Source: Pseudoalteromonas piscicida (lineage in GTDB: Bacteria; Pseudomonadota; Gammaproteobacteria; Enterobacterales; Alteromonadaceae). Taken from it: DNA of 64,000 nucleotides. Every line of letters starts with the position of its first letter. The first letter of the stretch is position 1. Shown piece by piece: positions 11,447-21,177 of the stretch. The translations under genes were made by a program, and so were the position numbers. The stretch is from NCBI RefSeq assembly GCF_000238315.3, contig NZ_CP011924.1:3680001-3744000 (forward strand), in the 5' to 3' direction. The notes under the pieces were generated by a model. The model saw only the letters and a list, made by a program, of their open reading frames with translations, was not told the DNA's origin and searched no databases.

Positions 11447-13231
11447 ATGCTTTCAATTTCAACAGCTAGTGGCGGAGCCTCGGAATTATTGCTGTCTGAA
11501 GGAATAGCGATACTAATTACGCCAATGATGGCTGGCATGGCTGGAGCCATTGTAATGGGGGCGTTAGCATTAATGCTGCAGTGCCCCTCAGGTATGCTCA
11601 AGCTGGCTCACCTTAGCAGTGCAACACTTGCAATACTGCTCGCCTTTACGGGCAATATCACTACATTACATTTACTTACTCTGACGATACTCTTATATTT
11701 ATTCCATGGCTTACAGGAGCACAAAAGTGGCTTATTGTTGATAAGTGCTGCGGCGATAGTCACTTTGGTAATGTGGACTGTGTCTGAATATCTATGGACA
11801 TTTCCTGCCCAGCATGGCGCAATTGTCATTGTGTTTATGTATATTCTTTTCCTTGCCTATCAAGCGTATAGCAGCGCAAATGAATTTGAATTGAAAGAAC
11901 ACAATGATGACCACACCGAGCATGAAAGTTTGGGGTTACCTGGTCGGCAAAGTTTTAAACGTGCTTTTAATGAATATCGCCAAACGGAAGGGAGCCCTTG
12001 TATGCTCGTGCTAGTCCGTCTCATGGGTTTCGAGCAGGTAAATTTTCATTTGGGGCGTGAGTTTGGTGACTTGCTGTTAGCTCAATCGGCTAATCGTATT
12101 GCGCAATGTTTGCAATCCGGTGATGTTATGGCCATCACTCATGGCAATGAAACTGCGAAAATGGCGCATCTAGGTGGTCTTAACTTTGCGTTTATATGTT
12201 CGTTAAAGCATGGTAAGCACTTTCATGAGCAGCTGATAGAGGAAATATCAAACAGCACTTTAAAGCCATTCAATGTTGGTAGCTGTACGTTAGAGATCAT
12301 GATGCGTGCGAGTTACGTAAATTGCGATGAAGAAATGGGGCAACTTGAGAACCTGATTTCTTGCGTGTTTTTAGCGCTAGATACACAATCAGAAGCGCAT
12401 CAGCATAGCCATCAACAAGTCGTACCGTATCAACAACGTATGCAAATTCATCGACTGGAGCAACAGGTTAGGTTGTCGGAGTTAGCTAAAATCAACTTTC
12501 GATCTGAATTTGAGCTCTATTTTCATCCAGTCGTTCGTCATGAAGATAACAGTATTGAGTTTGTGGAATTACTGTTGCGCTGGCAGCATCCAAAGCAAGG
12601 GATTTTAAGTGCCAATGAGTTCATTGATGATATTCGTTTAGTTGGACTTGCTATTCCCGTTGCTGAATATGTACTAGAGCGCGCTTGCGAAATCGCATTG
12701 GCACTGAAAATGGAAGGGATCAGCGTTCCCATCAGTATAAATGTCTTTGGTGCTGAGCTGTTGAGCGAAAGCTTTATCGAGTTTATTGATTACACCATGC
12801 TCAACCATCAGTTAAGCCCCGGTGCTATCATTATCGAGTGTCCAGCTAGTATGCTTGCCGAACTAGATGAGCAAGAAATTGCGATGATCAGTCGTTTGAA
12901 GAACTTGGGTGTAAAAATGTGTGTCGATAGCTTTGGTGATGCACCGCTGGTGCTTGCTAAATTACCGGCACTGCGTTTTGAGTACGTGAAACTGTCGCGC
13001 AATATGACGCAAGAACCTGAGCATATGGGGCATACCAAATCCTTGGTAAAAGGCATTGTAGAGATGCATCAAGAAAAGCACTGTCGCGTGATTGGCGAGG
13101 GTATTGAATCTCTCGGGCAACTCGAGTTTGTAAAAAGCATTGGCACGGTGGCAGCGCAAGGGTTTTACTTTTCTCGACCACAGAACAGCAATATTTTGAT
13201 CAGTTGGCTCAAACAAAGGCTGCCTCAATAA
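11447..13231 (+). CDS. Membrane-anchored degenerate GGDEF/EAL protein
   Basis: This 594-residue protein has several hydrophobic segments in its first ~145 residues, then a GGDEF-like domain and a C-terminal EAL-like domain. Both look catalytically impaired. The GGDEF site reads GGLNF (near residue 245), which lacks the D/E pair needed for cyclic-di-GMP synthesis. In the EAL domain the first motif reads ELLLRW, the expected DDFG reads VDSFG so one metal-binding aspartate is missing, and the lysine motif reads VKLS. The INVFGAELL asparagine and the IGEGIES glutamate are retained. It may bind nucleotide or act as a protein-interaction module rather than a phosphodiesterase. It follows hutI closely and so may be induced with histidine degradation. 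Confidence 0.85.
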   Translation: MLSISTASGGASELLLSEGIAILITPMMAGMAGAIVMGALALMLQCPSGMLKLAHLSSATLAILLAFTGNITTLHLLTLTILLYLFHGLQEHKSGLLLISAAAIVTLVMWTVSEYLWTFPAQHGAIVIVFMYILFLAYQAYSSANEFELKEHNDDHTEHESLGLPGRQSFKRAFNEYRQTEGSPCMLVLVRLMGFEQVNFHLGREFGDLLLAQSANRIAQCLQSGDVMAITHGNETAKMAHLGGLNFAFICSLKHGKHFHEQLIEEISNSTLKPFNVGSCTLEIMMRASYVNCDEEMGQLENLISCVFLALDTQSEAHQHSHQQVVPYQQRMQIHRLEQQVRLSELAKINFRSEFELYFHPVVRHEDNSIEFVELLLRWQHPKQGILSANEFIDDIRLVGLAIPVAEYVLERACEIALALKMEGISVPISINVFGAELLSESFIEFIDYTMLNHQLSPGAIIIECPASMLAELDEQEIAMISRLKNLGVKMCVDSFGDAPLVLAKLPALRFEYVKLSRNMTQEPEHMGHTKSLVKGIVEMHQEKHCRVIGEGIESLGQLEFVKSIGTVAAQGFYFSRPQNSNILISWLKQRLPQ

Positions 13232-13275
13232 TTAGGAGCGGCTTACCTTTACATTGGTTTTGGCTGTGACAGTGT

Positions 13276-14331
13276 TTAGCGTTTCTGTTGACGGGTACTT
13301 AAATAAGCGTTTGTAAGGTTTGTTAGTATTTGGCCACAATGTTCGATACCTGCCTGCTCACCAAGTGGGTGTCTAGCTGGGGCTGCTTCACATAAGTGCA
13401 AATATTTAGCATTTCGAGTCTGAGCCATACGGTAAACAAAATATTCGGCATCGCTAGTTGTGAAGCCTTGATAGGTCAGGGCACTTGCAGGCATACCGAC
13501 GATGGCATCAACGTCTAACTCTACGCCTAATGGAATGTCACTTGGCATCGTCGCCAACGCTTTATCGAGTGATGCGGATAAGCTCTGAGTTTGTCTGGTT
13601 TTTATTGCTTGATAACTTGAAAATCCGAATCCAGCGTTTTGCAATTGAGTAAGGATTGTTTGGTTGTTTTTGTGCTCGTGCAAGCCAATGACATGATAAT
13701 GTGACAAGCTACCAGCTTGATGCGCGTAACTGAAGCCATTACCGCTATGTCTACCTTCACAAGCTCTAAAGTCAGCGTGAGGGTCAAAGTTGATAGCACC
13801 TGCAGCACGCTTGCTGGCTTCAAAATGTGCCTGCAAAATACCAAAAGCATTATTGTGGCCACCACCGATGATGATCGGCTCTAAGCCTGCTGCAAAGATA
13901 GGTGCTAGGGTTGCAATAACTTGGTTGTCGAGGTCAGCACAGAGAGTGCGTAACTGTGCTAGCTGTTCGCTATTAGTATTATCGAGCGATAGTGCACGTG
14001 TTTGAATAGCGTGGGTATCCACCTCGCCTAGCAACAAAATCTTATCGCCCGACAAAAACTGGTTATCGGGCTGATTTAAAAAGCGTTTTAAGAAGGCTCG
14101 CCAACCGAGCTCGGCGCCGCCTTGCCCGCAATTGGCGCGCGGACCTATATCTTCAGGGATCCCCAACAACACATAACGGATCCCAAATTGGGCCGCGTCT
14201 CTAAGCGAAGCCGCGTAGTCATGATCACATTGTAAAAAGCTTATGCTTTGCCAAATTCTGGTTTCACCGGCTCTTGCACTGACAAAAGTGGCAATATCAC
14301 TTTCATCATATATACGGACTGCTGTACTCAT
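13276..14331 (-). CDS. hutG: Formimidoylglutamase (arginase/ureohydrolase family)
   Basis: HutG hydrolyses N-formimino-L-glutamate to glutamate and formamide, the last step of the short Hut route. The protein has 351 residues and the ureohydrolase metal motifs: GGGHNN near 157, FDPHADFR near 180-187 and ELDVDA near 265, which supply the His and Asp ligands of a two-manganese centre. It is converged on by the EAL-type gene (45 bases between stops). It lies 18 bases downstream of rraA on the same strand, so it appears to be transcribed with rraA rather than with hutUH. No HutC-type palindrome is visible directly before it. Confidence 0.93.
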   Translation of the reverse strand: MSTAVRIYDESDIATFVSARAGETRIWQSISFLQCDHDYAASLRDAAQFGIRYVLLGIPEDIGPRANCGQGGAELGWRAFLKRFLNQPDNQFLSGDKILLLGEVDTHAIQTRALSLDNTNSEQLAQLRTLCADLDNQVIATLAPIFAAGLEPIIIGGGHNNAFGILQAHFEASKRAAGAINFDPHADFRACEGRHSGNGFSYAHQAGSLSHYHVIGLHEHKNNQTILTQLQNAGFGFSSYQAIKTRQTQSLSASLDKALATMPSDIPLGVELDVDAIVGMPASALTYQGFTTSDAEYFVYRMAQTRNAKYLHLCEAAPARHPLGEQAGIEHCGQILTNLTNAYLSTRQQKR

Positions 14332-14349
14332 GACTGTTACTTCTAGCGC

Positions 14350-14853
14350 TTAATTGTCTTCGTTATCATCTTCTAAAACTAACTCTTCTGCAGAGATGAT
14401 AATGCCGGTGGAATCGGCGTAAACAAAATCATCTTCGTAAAAGGAGACACCTGCGAAATTAACGGGAATGCCAACTTCACCGCTGCCACTGCTATCTGCT
14501 GCCACTGGGATAGAAGCGATCGCTTGAATGCCAATATCGCTTTCTTCTAGCTCATCAACATGGCGCACCGCACCGTAAACGATGATGCCTTGCCAGTTGT
14601 TCTCGACCGCTAGCTCAGCTAAATCAATATCAACTAGTGCACGACGAGTTGAACCTCCACCATCAACAAGCAGCACACGACCAGTACCGTCTTGTTGTAG
14701 TACATCTTGGATTTGCTCATTGTTTTCAAAACATTTGACGGTAGTGATACGACCACTAAATGACGTCTGGCCGCCAAAATTGATGAACATAGGCTCTAGC
14801 ACATCAACCACATCAGCAAAGTGGTCGCAAAGATCAGAAGTGCTGTATTCCAT
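14350..14853 (-). CDS. rraA: Regulator of RNase E activity A
   Basis: RraA is a small ring-forming protein that binds RNase E and lowers its activity, altering mRNA decay. The 167-residue product closely follows E. coli RraA: start [12 protein letters not shown], then [36 protein letters not shown] and [21 protein letters not shown]. The start at 14853 is preceded by AGGA; an ATG 60 bases upstream would add residues absent from the family. In E. coli rraA follows hslVU-menA, but here it lies beside hutG, about 5 kb from hslVU. The acidic tail [11 protein letters not shown] is common in marine relatives. Confidence 0.95.
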   Translation of the reverse strand: MEYSTSDLCDHFADVVDVLEPMFINFGGQTSFSGRITTVKCFENNEQIQDVLQQDGTGRVLLVDGGGSTRRALVDIDLAELAVENNWQGIIVYGAVRHVDELEESDIGIQAIASIPVAADSSGSGEVGIPVNFAGVSFYEDDFVYADSTGIIISAEELVLEDDNEDN

Positions 14854-15011
14854 ATTGAATCCTCGAATATTGATTGTCGATAACCAGTATACTCTCATAC
14901 TTGTGCTTAGCAATGCTTTGATTCAACTTACATATTTGTGTCTTAAAAGTGTCACCCATTTGTTATTTTGCTCTTCTATGCTGATATTGTGAGCAATTAG
15001 GCGTGACTCGA

Positions 15012-15536
15012 ATGATGAAAGCAAAACTAGCCGAGCTGGACGCTGCATTATACTTTGTGGTGTTTTGCCCTAAACCAAGAAACTGGTTTAGATTGATAGC
15101 ATTAGGTCTATCCAAAAGTGGCAACGGTGGACTCTATGTGTTGGTCGCAATTGCGTGTGCTCTGTTTTTGGAGCAGTTAGGTCAGCAATTTGCACTCACC
15201 GTGATTTTGGCTTTTGCAATTGAAAGGCCGCTTTACTTCTATCTAAAAAATCGTTTTGCACGATTACGACCATGTGACTGCTACGCAGTGAAGGCCTTGT
15301 TGACGCCGAGCGACAAATTTAGTCTGCCCTCGGGGCATAGTGCTGGCGCTTGGCTATATGCGACTTGCTTGATGGAGCAAATTCCTCTGGCTGCGTTTCC
15401 GTTGATGATTTGGGCTTCAGGAGTGTCATTGTCACGCGTAATTGTAGGGGTACATTATCCACTTGATGTGGTGCTTGGTGCGGCAATGGGTGTCGCCTGT
15501 GCAAGTTTAGCGATAGTGATATTAGGAAGCGTATGA
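15012..15536 (+). CDS. PAP2-family membrane phosphatase
   Basis: This 174-residue integral membrane protein has all three PAP2 phosphatase signatures: KNRFARLRP (KxxxxxxRP), LPSGHSAG (PSGH) and SRVIVGVHYPLD (SRxxxxxHxxxD). Such enzymes remove phosphate from lipid phosphates such as phosphatidic acid or undecaprenyl pyrophosphate at the membrane. I prefer ATG 15012, with AGG ten bases upstream, over an in-frame GTG at 15003 that leaves almost no ribosome-site spacing. Its stop overlaps the start of the following glycosyltransferase by four bases (ATGA), so the two are translationally coupled, which suggests a joint role in a lipid-linked sugar pathway. The substrate is not known. Confidence 0.88.
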   Translation: MMKAKLAELDAALYFVVFCPKPRNWFRLIALGLSKSGNGGLYVLVAIACALFLEQLGQQFALTVILAFAIERPLYFYLKNRFARLRPCDCYAVKALLTPSDKFSLPSGHSAGAWLYATCLMEQIPLAAFPLMIWASGVSLSRVIVGVHYPLDVVLGAAMGVACASLAIVILGSV

Positions 15537-16585
15537 AAATACTATATGGTGTTCAAGGAACGGGAAATGGCCATACTACTCGGGCTCGGGTAATGGCAAA
15601 TTGCTTTCGCAACATGGGAATTTCTGTTGACTACTTTTTTTCTGGACGTCCTTCGGAAAACTATTTCGATATGCATGACTTTGGTGATTATCGCAGTTGC
15701 CGAGGGTTGTCATTCGTTACCGAGCGTGGCCAGTTAAATCGTTTAAAAACTTTTCAGTCGCTCAAGTTTGGTGAGTTTATTCGCGACGTTAGAAAATTAG
15801 ATGTATCAGGTTATGATTTGATCTTTAACGACTTTGAGCCTGTCAGTGCGTGGGCAGGAAAGCTGGCAAAGGTTCCAGTGATAGCAATGAGTCATCAAGC
15901 GTCATATTTATATGATGCTGTTCCACAATTTGCCGTACAGCCTTGGCACAAAGCCCTGATCCGGTATTTTGCACCAGCTGATATTCATCTTGGGGTGCAC
16001 TGGCAACCGTTTGATAAGCATATTATTCCGCCTTTTATTCCTTATGAGGCTGAGCAGGAGCAATGTGCATCGATAATTAACAAAGTTTTGGTTTATCTGC
16101 CGTTTGAAGCATTGGATAGCATTATTGAGTTGTTAAAAGACTTCCCCGATAAGGAATTTTACTGCTATCACCCGGATGCCGACAATGCTTCGTTGCAACA
16201 TATTCACCTGAGAAAACCGAGTCGTTCTGGGTTTATTCAAGACTTAAGAAATACCAGTGGCGTGATTGCAAATGCTGGGTTTGAGCTTTCTAGTGAAGCA
16301 TTAAAACTCGGTAAGAAACTGCTACTTAAACCATTAGATGGTCAATTTGAACAGCAGAATAATGCGCAGACGCTAGCGGAGCTCGGTCATGCCCAAGTGA
16401 TGAATTATCTCAATGCTGGCGCGCTGGAAGAGTGGCTGCAAACAGACGCGAAGGCATCGTTTTATTTTCCATCTGATCCTAGCTTGCTAGTGGAGTGGTT
16501 GATGGGAGGTCAATGGCATAATATTGATTTATTACACAATCAACTCTGGAACGGTGTTAATAATTTGTATGTAAAAGCGGCGTAA
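15533..16585 (+). CDS. MJ1255/VC2487-type glycosyltransferase
   Basis: This 350-residue protein begins MKILYGVQGTGNGHTTRARV, the glycine-rich nucleotide-sugar loop typical of the MJ1255/VC2487 family, which is related to MurG and UGT-like GT-B enzymes. A second Rossmann half carries IANAGFELSSEALKLGKKLL and the QFEQQNNAQTLAELG region near the C-terminus, where GT-B enzymes bind the donor diphosphate. No membrane helix is obvious, so it is probably cytoplasmic or peripheral. It is coupled by a four-base overlap to the PAP2 phosphatase gene. The donor and acceptor cannot be deduced from sequence. Confidence 0.85.
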   Translation: MKILYGVQGTGNGHTTRARVMANCFRNMGISVDYFFSGRPSENYFDMHDFGDYRSCRGLSFVTERGQLNRLKTFQSLKFGEFIRDVRKLDVSGYDLIFNDFEPVSAWAGKLAKVPVIAMSHQASYLYDAVPQFAVQPWHKALIRYFAPADIHLGVHWQPFDKHIIPPFIPYEAEQEQCASIINKVLVYLPFEALDSIIELLKDFPDKEFYCYHPDADNASLQHIHLRKPSRSGFIQDLRNTSGVIANAGFELSSEALKLGKKLLLKPLDGQFEQQNNAQTLAELGHAQVMNYLNAGALEEWLQTDAKASFYFPSDPSLLVEWLMGGQWHNIDLLHNQLWNGVNNLYVKAA

Positions 16586-16690
16586 ATATATTAATTTGTA
16601 ATATGAACCCAGAATAATTACCTATTATGAGGCAAGGGCGGAAGGCTTCAGCTATACTTTAGCCAGTCTATTAACATTGTAGGTAAGCCG

Positions 16691-18571
16691 ATGGCGGTAT
16701 TAGAAAATCTGACTATCAGACGTCGTTTGCAAGTGAATGCATTAGTGGTAGGGATTGCCTTGGTTGTTATGTTAATTATGATCATGTACGAAGCTCGTAC
16801 TATGCTGAAATTGAATGAAACCATTCAATATGCAGAAGAGCTCGACATTCATGAATTAGCAATGCGCAAACACGAGAAAAATTTCCTTTTTTACAAGCAG
16901 GTAGATTCACTCGATGAGTTTGAAAACGAGTATCGTGAGCTGCAAACTAAGCTTGCTTTGTTACAAGGTACTTTTTCTGATTTTGATATCGATTTAGGTC
17001 GGATCAACGAATTTGAACGCTTAGCAAAAAGTTATTACGATGACTTTCAAAAAGTGGTGCAATTACAAAAAACAATTGGTTTGCATCCAAAGGATGCTCT
17101 TTACGGTGAGCTTCGTGGTGCGGTACACGAGGTAGAAACACTACTAAAAGAGCAGCAGAATTATCAACTCCTTTCAACCATGCTGCAGCTTCGCCGAGCC
17201 GAAAAAGACTTTATGTTACGTTTTGATACCAAATATCTTAAGCGTTTTGACGAGCTTGTTGCACAGTTTTCACAGGAAATTCGTAGTGCTGGGTTTAACG
17301 CTCAATATCAATCTAAGTTGCTCAGCTTATTGAACACCTATCAATCCAAATTTGCGAGTTTAGTCCGGGCACAAGAAGCACTTGGCTTAGATTTGACGAG
17401 CGGTGCGCTAGGCAAAATGAAAGTTAGTGTTGAGAAAAGTGATGCTGTAGTCTCTGAGGTTGTTGAGCAGGCAAAGGCAGAGATCAAAGAAAACGTTGAT
17501 AAAACTCAGATGCTCGCCATTGGTGTGTTTGTTGTAGCTGGCATTATCGTGATGACTTTGGTGTTATCGACTAGTCGCTCAATTATTCAACCTGTAGAGC
17601 GCGTTTATCAAACCATTGAGCGCATTCGTCGTGAAAATAATTTAAGTCTACAAATTGAACAAAGCGGTAATGACGAAATCACGATTATGACCCGTGATTT
17701 TAATAGCTTAATTTCTGACTTTAGAGATCTCATTGCTGATGTGAATGGAGCGTTGGCAACGATTAATGAAGCTACGGATCATTTAACGGAGACAACAGCC
17801 CAAACGAGTACTGGTATGGCTGAGCAGTTGCACGAAGCGGATATGGTCGCAACCGCTGCAACCGAGATGCAAGCGACGATCCAAGACATTTCTCATAATA
17901 CGGGTGAAGCGGCGCATAAAGCCGAGACAACGAATGAAAATGCGCAACAAGGTCGCCGCGAAGTTACAGCAACAATTGAGCACATCATGCAGTTATCGGA
18001 ATCGTTAGGTGGTGCTTCAAGCGTTGTTGCTCAGTTAGAGCGTGATGGTGAAACCATTGGCTCGGTATTAGATGTGATCCGTGGTATTGCAGAACAAACA
18101 AACTTACTTGCGCTAAACGCTGCTATTGAAGCTGCGCGCGCAGGTGAGCAAGGTCGAGGTTTTGCTGTTGTGGCGGATGAAGTTAGGTCACTTGCGCAGC
18201 GTACTCAAGACTCCACGCAAGAAATCGAAAGCATCATTTCTACATTGCAACAGCGTACACGAGAAGTGGTGAACATCATGGAACAATGTCGTGAGCAAGG
18301 CAATGAAAGTGTGTCGCAAGCCGAAAAAGCAGGGGAGTTGCTCAGCATGATCACCCAAGATGTGCAAACGATTATGGAAATGAGCACACATATCGCGACG
18401 GCAATTGATGAACAAAACCAAGTTGCTTCAGAAGTGAATAAAAACGTGGTTAAGATCAGAGACATTGCGCAAGGTGCCTCAGAGCATGCTCGCTCTAATG
18501 CGCAAAGTAGTGAAGAAGTCGCAGAGCAAGCGCGCGTATTACACGAAGCCGTGGCTAAGTATCAGGTATAA
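16691..18571 (+). CDS. Methyl-accepting chemotaxis protein with helical sensor domain
   Basis: This chemoreceptor has 626 residues. A first membrane helix (about 14-36) is followed by a ~240-residue all-helical periplasmic region, including [12 protein letters not shown], of the bimodular helical (HBM) type. A second membrane helix (about 274-296), a HAMP domain and the methyl-accepting signalling domain follow, the last with the tip core [20 protein letters not shown] near 460-480. HBM receptors of other species bind organic acids; the ligand here is unknown. The gene is single, flanked upstream by a 105-base gap and downstream by its own terminator. It is unrelated in its sensor part to the dCache receptor at 3007-5037. 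Confidence 0.9.
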   Translation: MAVLENLTIRRRLQVNALVVGIALVVMLIMIMYEARTMLKLNETIQYAEELDIHELAMRKHEKNFLFYKQVDSLDEFENEYRELQTKLALLQGTFSDFDIDLGRINEFERLAKSYYDDFQKVVQLQKTIGLHPKDALYGELRGAVHEVETLLKEQQNYQLLSTMLQLRRAEKDFMLRFDTKYLKRFDELVAQFSQEIRSAGFNAQYQSKLLSLLNTYQSKFASLVRAQEALGLDLTSGALGKMKVSVEKSDAVVSEVVEQAKAEIKENVDKTQMLAIGVFVVAGIIVMTLVLSTSRSIIQPVERVYQTIERIRRENNLSLQIEQSGNDEITIMTRDFNSLISDFRDLIADVNGALATINEATDHLTETTAQTSTGMAEQLHEADMVATAATEMQATIQDISHNTGEAAHKAETTNENAQQGRREVTATIEHIMQLSESLGGASSVVAQLERDGETIGSVLDVIRGIAEQTNLLALNAAIEAARAGEQGRGFAVVADEVRSLAQRTQDSTQEIESIISTLQQRTREVVNIMEQCREQGNESVSQAEKAGELLSMITQDVQTIMEMSTHIATAIDEQNQVASEVNKNVVKIRDIAQGASEHARSNAQSSEEVAEQARVLHEAVAKYQV

Positions 18572-18605
18572 ACACCAATTCAACCTGAGGTTCTTAATGT
18601 CAAAG

Positions 18606-18633
18606 CCCCACTTAATTTATAGTGGGGTTTTTT
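18606..18633 (+). terminator. Rho-independent terminator after the second chemoreceptor
   Basis: The arms CCCCACT and AGTGGGG form a 7-bp stem followed by six T. It lies 35 bases past the stop codon. Near-identical 13-base sequences, AACCTGAGGTTCT and AACCTGAGGCTCT, flank it as a direct repeat. No other feature was seen in the 291-base gap up to the next gene. Confidence 0.8.
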
Positions 18634-18862
18634 ATTAAACCTGAGGCTCTGATAAGAAATGAGCTTGCTTATTATTTTTAAGGTTCAGGTTGATTGTCAT
18701 TTTGAATATTGAGAAGCGTATTGCATTTAAGGTGACTCTATTCAACATCGTGAGTAATATGTACTGTTGTAGAAATTTTCCGGATCGTCTTAGGTAGGGG
18801 TTTGCATCTTTAAAAGGTATGTTTTATAAAGAGAAAATCACATGTTGAAAAGGAATATTTAA

Positions 18863-19411
18863 ATGAAACTCTCCACACGTCATTCTTGTATCCGGGGGCT
18901 ATTTTTACTTTTGGCTATGGGAAACTTTTCTGTTCAAGCTTCGATGTTATGTCGAGATAGCTTCGATACTGTACGCAATAACATGACTAATATGAATTAT
19001 AAAAGCTTTGATCAAACACCTAACTCTGGGTGGCGAGTACTGTATAATCAGGGTTGTTATTTAGAAGCTGCAATGCTCATTGAGCAATATAAAACCATGA
19101 CTGGAGAGCAGCAAGCAAGTTTGCAATGGCATTTATTTCAGAATTACGCTATGGCGGGAAAGCGAGAACAGGCGATAGAGGTTGGAGAGGCACTTCTGCT
19201 CTCTGCGAAGAATAATCCTGCCGAGTTCCTTTGGGTAGAGTATATAGCCGCGAGTGTTGCGTTTTTAAAAGAAGATCGAGTGACACTAATGAAGATGCGT
19301 AACAAGCTAGCGGCACAAGCTGATTTCTTCCCCAATAAGGTGAATTTAAAGGTTTTAGATAGCTTGGTCGATAATGTCAAATCTTCGTATCAGGCTGCTT
19401 ATCAACAGTAA
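18863..19411 (+). CDS. Exported hypothetical protein with helical-repeat character
   Basis: This 182-residue protein is not assigned to a family with certainty. It has a signal peptide (positive MKLSTRHSCIRG, then a hydrophobic stretch ending in SVQAS) and is probably cleaved after Ala-26. The mature part is rich in helix-forming residues with TPR-like phrases such as YNQGCYLEAAMLIEQYK and NYAMAGKREQAIEVGEALL, suggesting two or three helical hairpins. Two cysteines in the mature part, CRDSF near 29 and QGCYLE near 68, could form a disulphide. AAGGAAT precedes the ATG. It is convergent with the DUF971 gene, two bases between stops. A periplasmic scaffold role is possible but unproven. Confidence 0.7.
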   Translation: MKLSTRHSCIRGLFLLLAMGNFSVQASMLCRDSFDTVRNNMTNMNYKSFDQTPNSGWRVLYNQGCYLEAAMLIEQYKTMTGEQQASLQWHLFQNYAMAGKREQAIEVGEALLLSAKNNPAEFLWVEYIAASVAFLKEDRVTLMKMRNKLAAQADFFPNKVNLKVLDSLVDNVKSSYQAAYQQ

Positions 19412-19413
19412 AT

Positions 19414-19788
19414 TTAAGGCACAAACTTGATAGGTACGCTGTCCTTTTGGGTTTTATACTCTTCTACCGCGTTTACATATTCCTGCCATAGCGCATCGTG
19501 TTGTGTAGCTATGGTATATAAGTATTGCCAGCTGTAGAGCCCTGAGTCGTGACCATCATCAAAAACAAAGCGTGCCGCATAGTGACCAACAGGTTCAATT
19601 CTCTTTATGGCGACATTCTGTTTGTTTAGCACGAGTTGCTTTTGCGCTGGACTATGTCCTTGGACTTCGGCTGATGGTGAGTGTGTTCGCAAGAATTCGG
19701 CACTTAGCGTAAAACAGCGGCCATCCTCAAAATAAACATCGAGCACTTTACTGAGCGTATGATAATGAAGTTTGGTGACTTGATACAT
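19414..19788 (-). CDS. DUF971 (GBBH-like N-terminal domain) protein
   Basis: This 124-residue cytoplasmic protein matches DUF971, related to the N-terminal domain of gamma-butyrobetaine hydroxylase. Diagnostic segments are the FEDGRCFTLSAEFLR strand-helix near 20-34 and FDDGHDSGLYSWQYLY near 75-90. The family is thought to be a small metal- or FeS-associated module, but no reaction is established. It sits just downstream of hslVU, as in many proteobacteria (for example Pseudomonas), with a hairpin terminator between, so it may be expressed by readthrough or from its own promoter. The C-terminal 30 residues are a polar tail. Confidence 0.85.
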   Translation of the reverse strand: MYQVTKLHYHTLSKVLDVYFEDGRCFTLSAEFLRTHSPSAEVQGHSPAQKQLVLNKQNVAIKRIEPVGHYAARFVFDDGHDSGLYSWQYLYTIATQHDALWQEYVNAVEEYKTQKDSVPIKFVP

Positions 19789-19803
19789 AATTGGTATAAC
19801 TCA

Positions 19804-19828
19804 AAAAGCGGAGCCTTGCTCCGCTTTT
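19804..19828 (-). terminator. Terminator after hslU
   Basis: The arms AAAAGCGGAGC and GCTCCGCTTTT form an 11-bp stem around a three-base loop. The T-tract is correct for the minus strand, ten bases beyond the hslU stop. The symmetric A/T ends could also work on the plus strand. Confidence 0.8.
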
Positions 19829-19837
19829 GATTTTCAT

Positions 19838-21166
19838 TTACAGAATGAAGCGGCTTAAATCTTCATCCTGAACAAGCATGTCTAAATGCTGTTCAACGTA
19901 GGCGGCATCAATCGTCAAGGTATCACCGGCCTTTTCACTGGCATCGAATGAAATCTCTTCCATCAGTTTTTCCATCACAGTGTGAAGGCGACGCGCACCG
20001 ATGTTTTCAGTTTTCTCGTTGACCTGATATGCAGCTTCAGCCAGTTTGGTGATAGCGTCATCGGTAAAGTCGATAGTGACGTCTTCTGTTTTCAGTAGCG
20101 CCTGTTGCTGCTCTGTAAGAGATGCATTTGGCTCAGTTAGAATACGTTTGAAATCACCCGCAGTTAGTGCTTCTAGTTCAACGCGAATAGGTAAACGACC
20201 TTGTAGTTCAGGGATTAAATCCGACGGCTTGGCCATTTGGAACGCACCTGACGCGATAAATAAAATGTGGTCGGTTTTTACCATACCGTGTTTAGTATTA
20301 ACGGTTGAACCTTCGATAAGTGGTAGTAAGTCGCGTTGTACACCTTCACGGCTAACATCTGGGCCAGAAGATTCACCACGCTTACAAATTTTATCGATTT
20401 CATCAATAAACACGATACCGTTTTGTTCAACTGACTCAATAGCTTGCTCTTTAAGCTCTTCTGGATTAACAAGCTTTGCAGCTTCTTCTTCAATCAATAG
20501 CTTAAGTGCTTCTTTAATTTTCAGCTTACGGTTCTTTTTCTTGTCACCCGACATGTTTTGGAACATGCTCTGTAGCTGGCTGGTCATTTCTTCCATACCA
20601 GGAGGAGACATGATCTCAACATGAGGCGCCGTTTCTGCGATGTCGATCTCAATTTCTTTGTCGTCTAACTGACCTTCACGTAGTTTCTTACGAAATACTT
20701 GGCGTGTTGACGAGTTTTCATTTGGCTGAGACTCACCATAAGCGTCTTTTGCTGGTGGCAAAAGTGCATCTAAAATACGCTCTTCGGCGGCTTCTTCAGC
20801 GCGGAATTTGAATTTCTTGGTTTGTTGTTCACGTGTTAGCTTAAAAGAAACCTCGACTAGATCGCGGATGATGGTCTCAACTTCTTTACCAACATAACCC
20901 ACTTCGGTGAACTTAGTCGCTTCTACTTTGATAAATGGTGCGTTAGCAAGCTTTGCTAGACGGCGGGCAATCTCAGTTTTACCCACACCCGTTGGGCCGA
21001 TCATCAAAATATTCTTTGGTGTAACTTCTGCACGCAGCTCTTCATCAAGCTGCATACGACGCCAACGGTTGCGCAGTGCAATCGCGACGGCTTTTTTGGC
21101 TTTGTCCTGACCGATAATGTGTTGATCAAGCTCGTGCACAATCTCTCTTGGAGTCATAGCTGTCAT
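19838..21166 (-). CDS. hslU: ATP-dependent protease ATPase subunit HslU
   Basis: HslU is the AAA+ unfoldase that feeds substrates to the HslV peptidase in the cytoplasm. The protein has 442 residues, close to E. coli HslU (443). The Walker A motif GPTGVGKT lies near 57-64, the pore loop GYVGKE near 90-95, and the Walker B motif FIDEID near 250; the inserted I-domain lies between. The N-terminus [20 protein letters not shown] matches the family, so the start is secure. It is 11 bases downstream of hslV. Expression probably follows the heat-shock-like promoter before hslV, and a strong hairpin ends the transcript. Confidence 0.98.
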   Translation of the reverse strand: MTAMTPREIVHELDQHIIGQDKAKKAVAIALRNRWRRMQLDEELRAEVTPKNILMIGPTGVGKTEIARRLAKLANAPFIKVEATKFTEVGYVGKEVETIIRDLVEVSFKLTREQQTKKFKFRAEEAAEERILDALLPPAKDAYGESQPNENSSTRQVFRKKLREGQLDDKEIEIDIAETAPHVEIMSPPGMEEMTSQLQSMFQNMSGDKKKNRKLKIKEALKLLIEEEAAKLVNPEELKEQAIESVEQNGIVFIDEIDKICKRGESSGPDVSREGVQRDLLPLIEGSTVNTKHGMVKTDHILFIASGAFQMAKPSDLIPELQGRLPIRVELEALTAGDFKRILTEPNASLTEQQQALLKTEDVTIDFTDDAITKLAEAAYQVNEKTENIGARRLHTVMEKLMEEISFDASEKAGDTLTIDAAYVEQHLDMLVQDEDLSRFIL

Positions 21167-21177
21167 GACGAGTCCTA

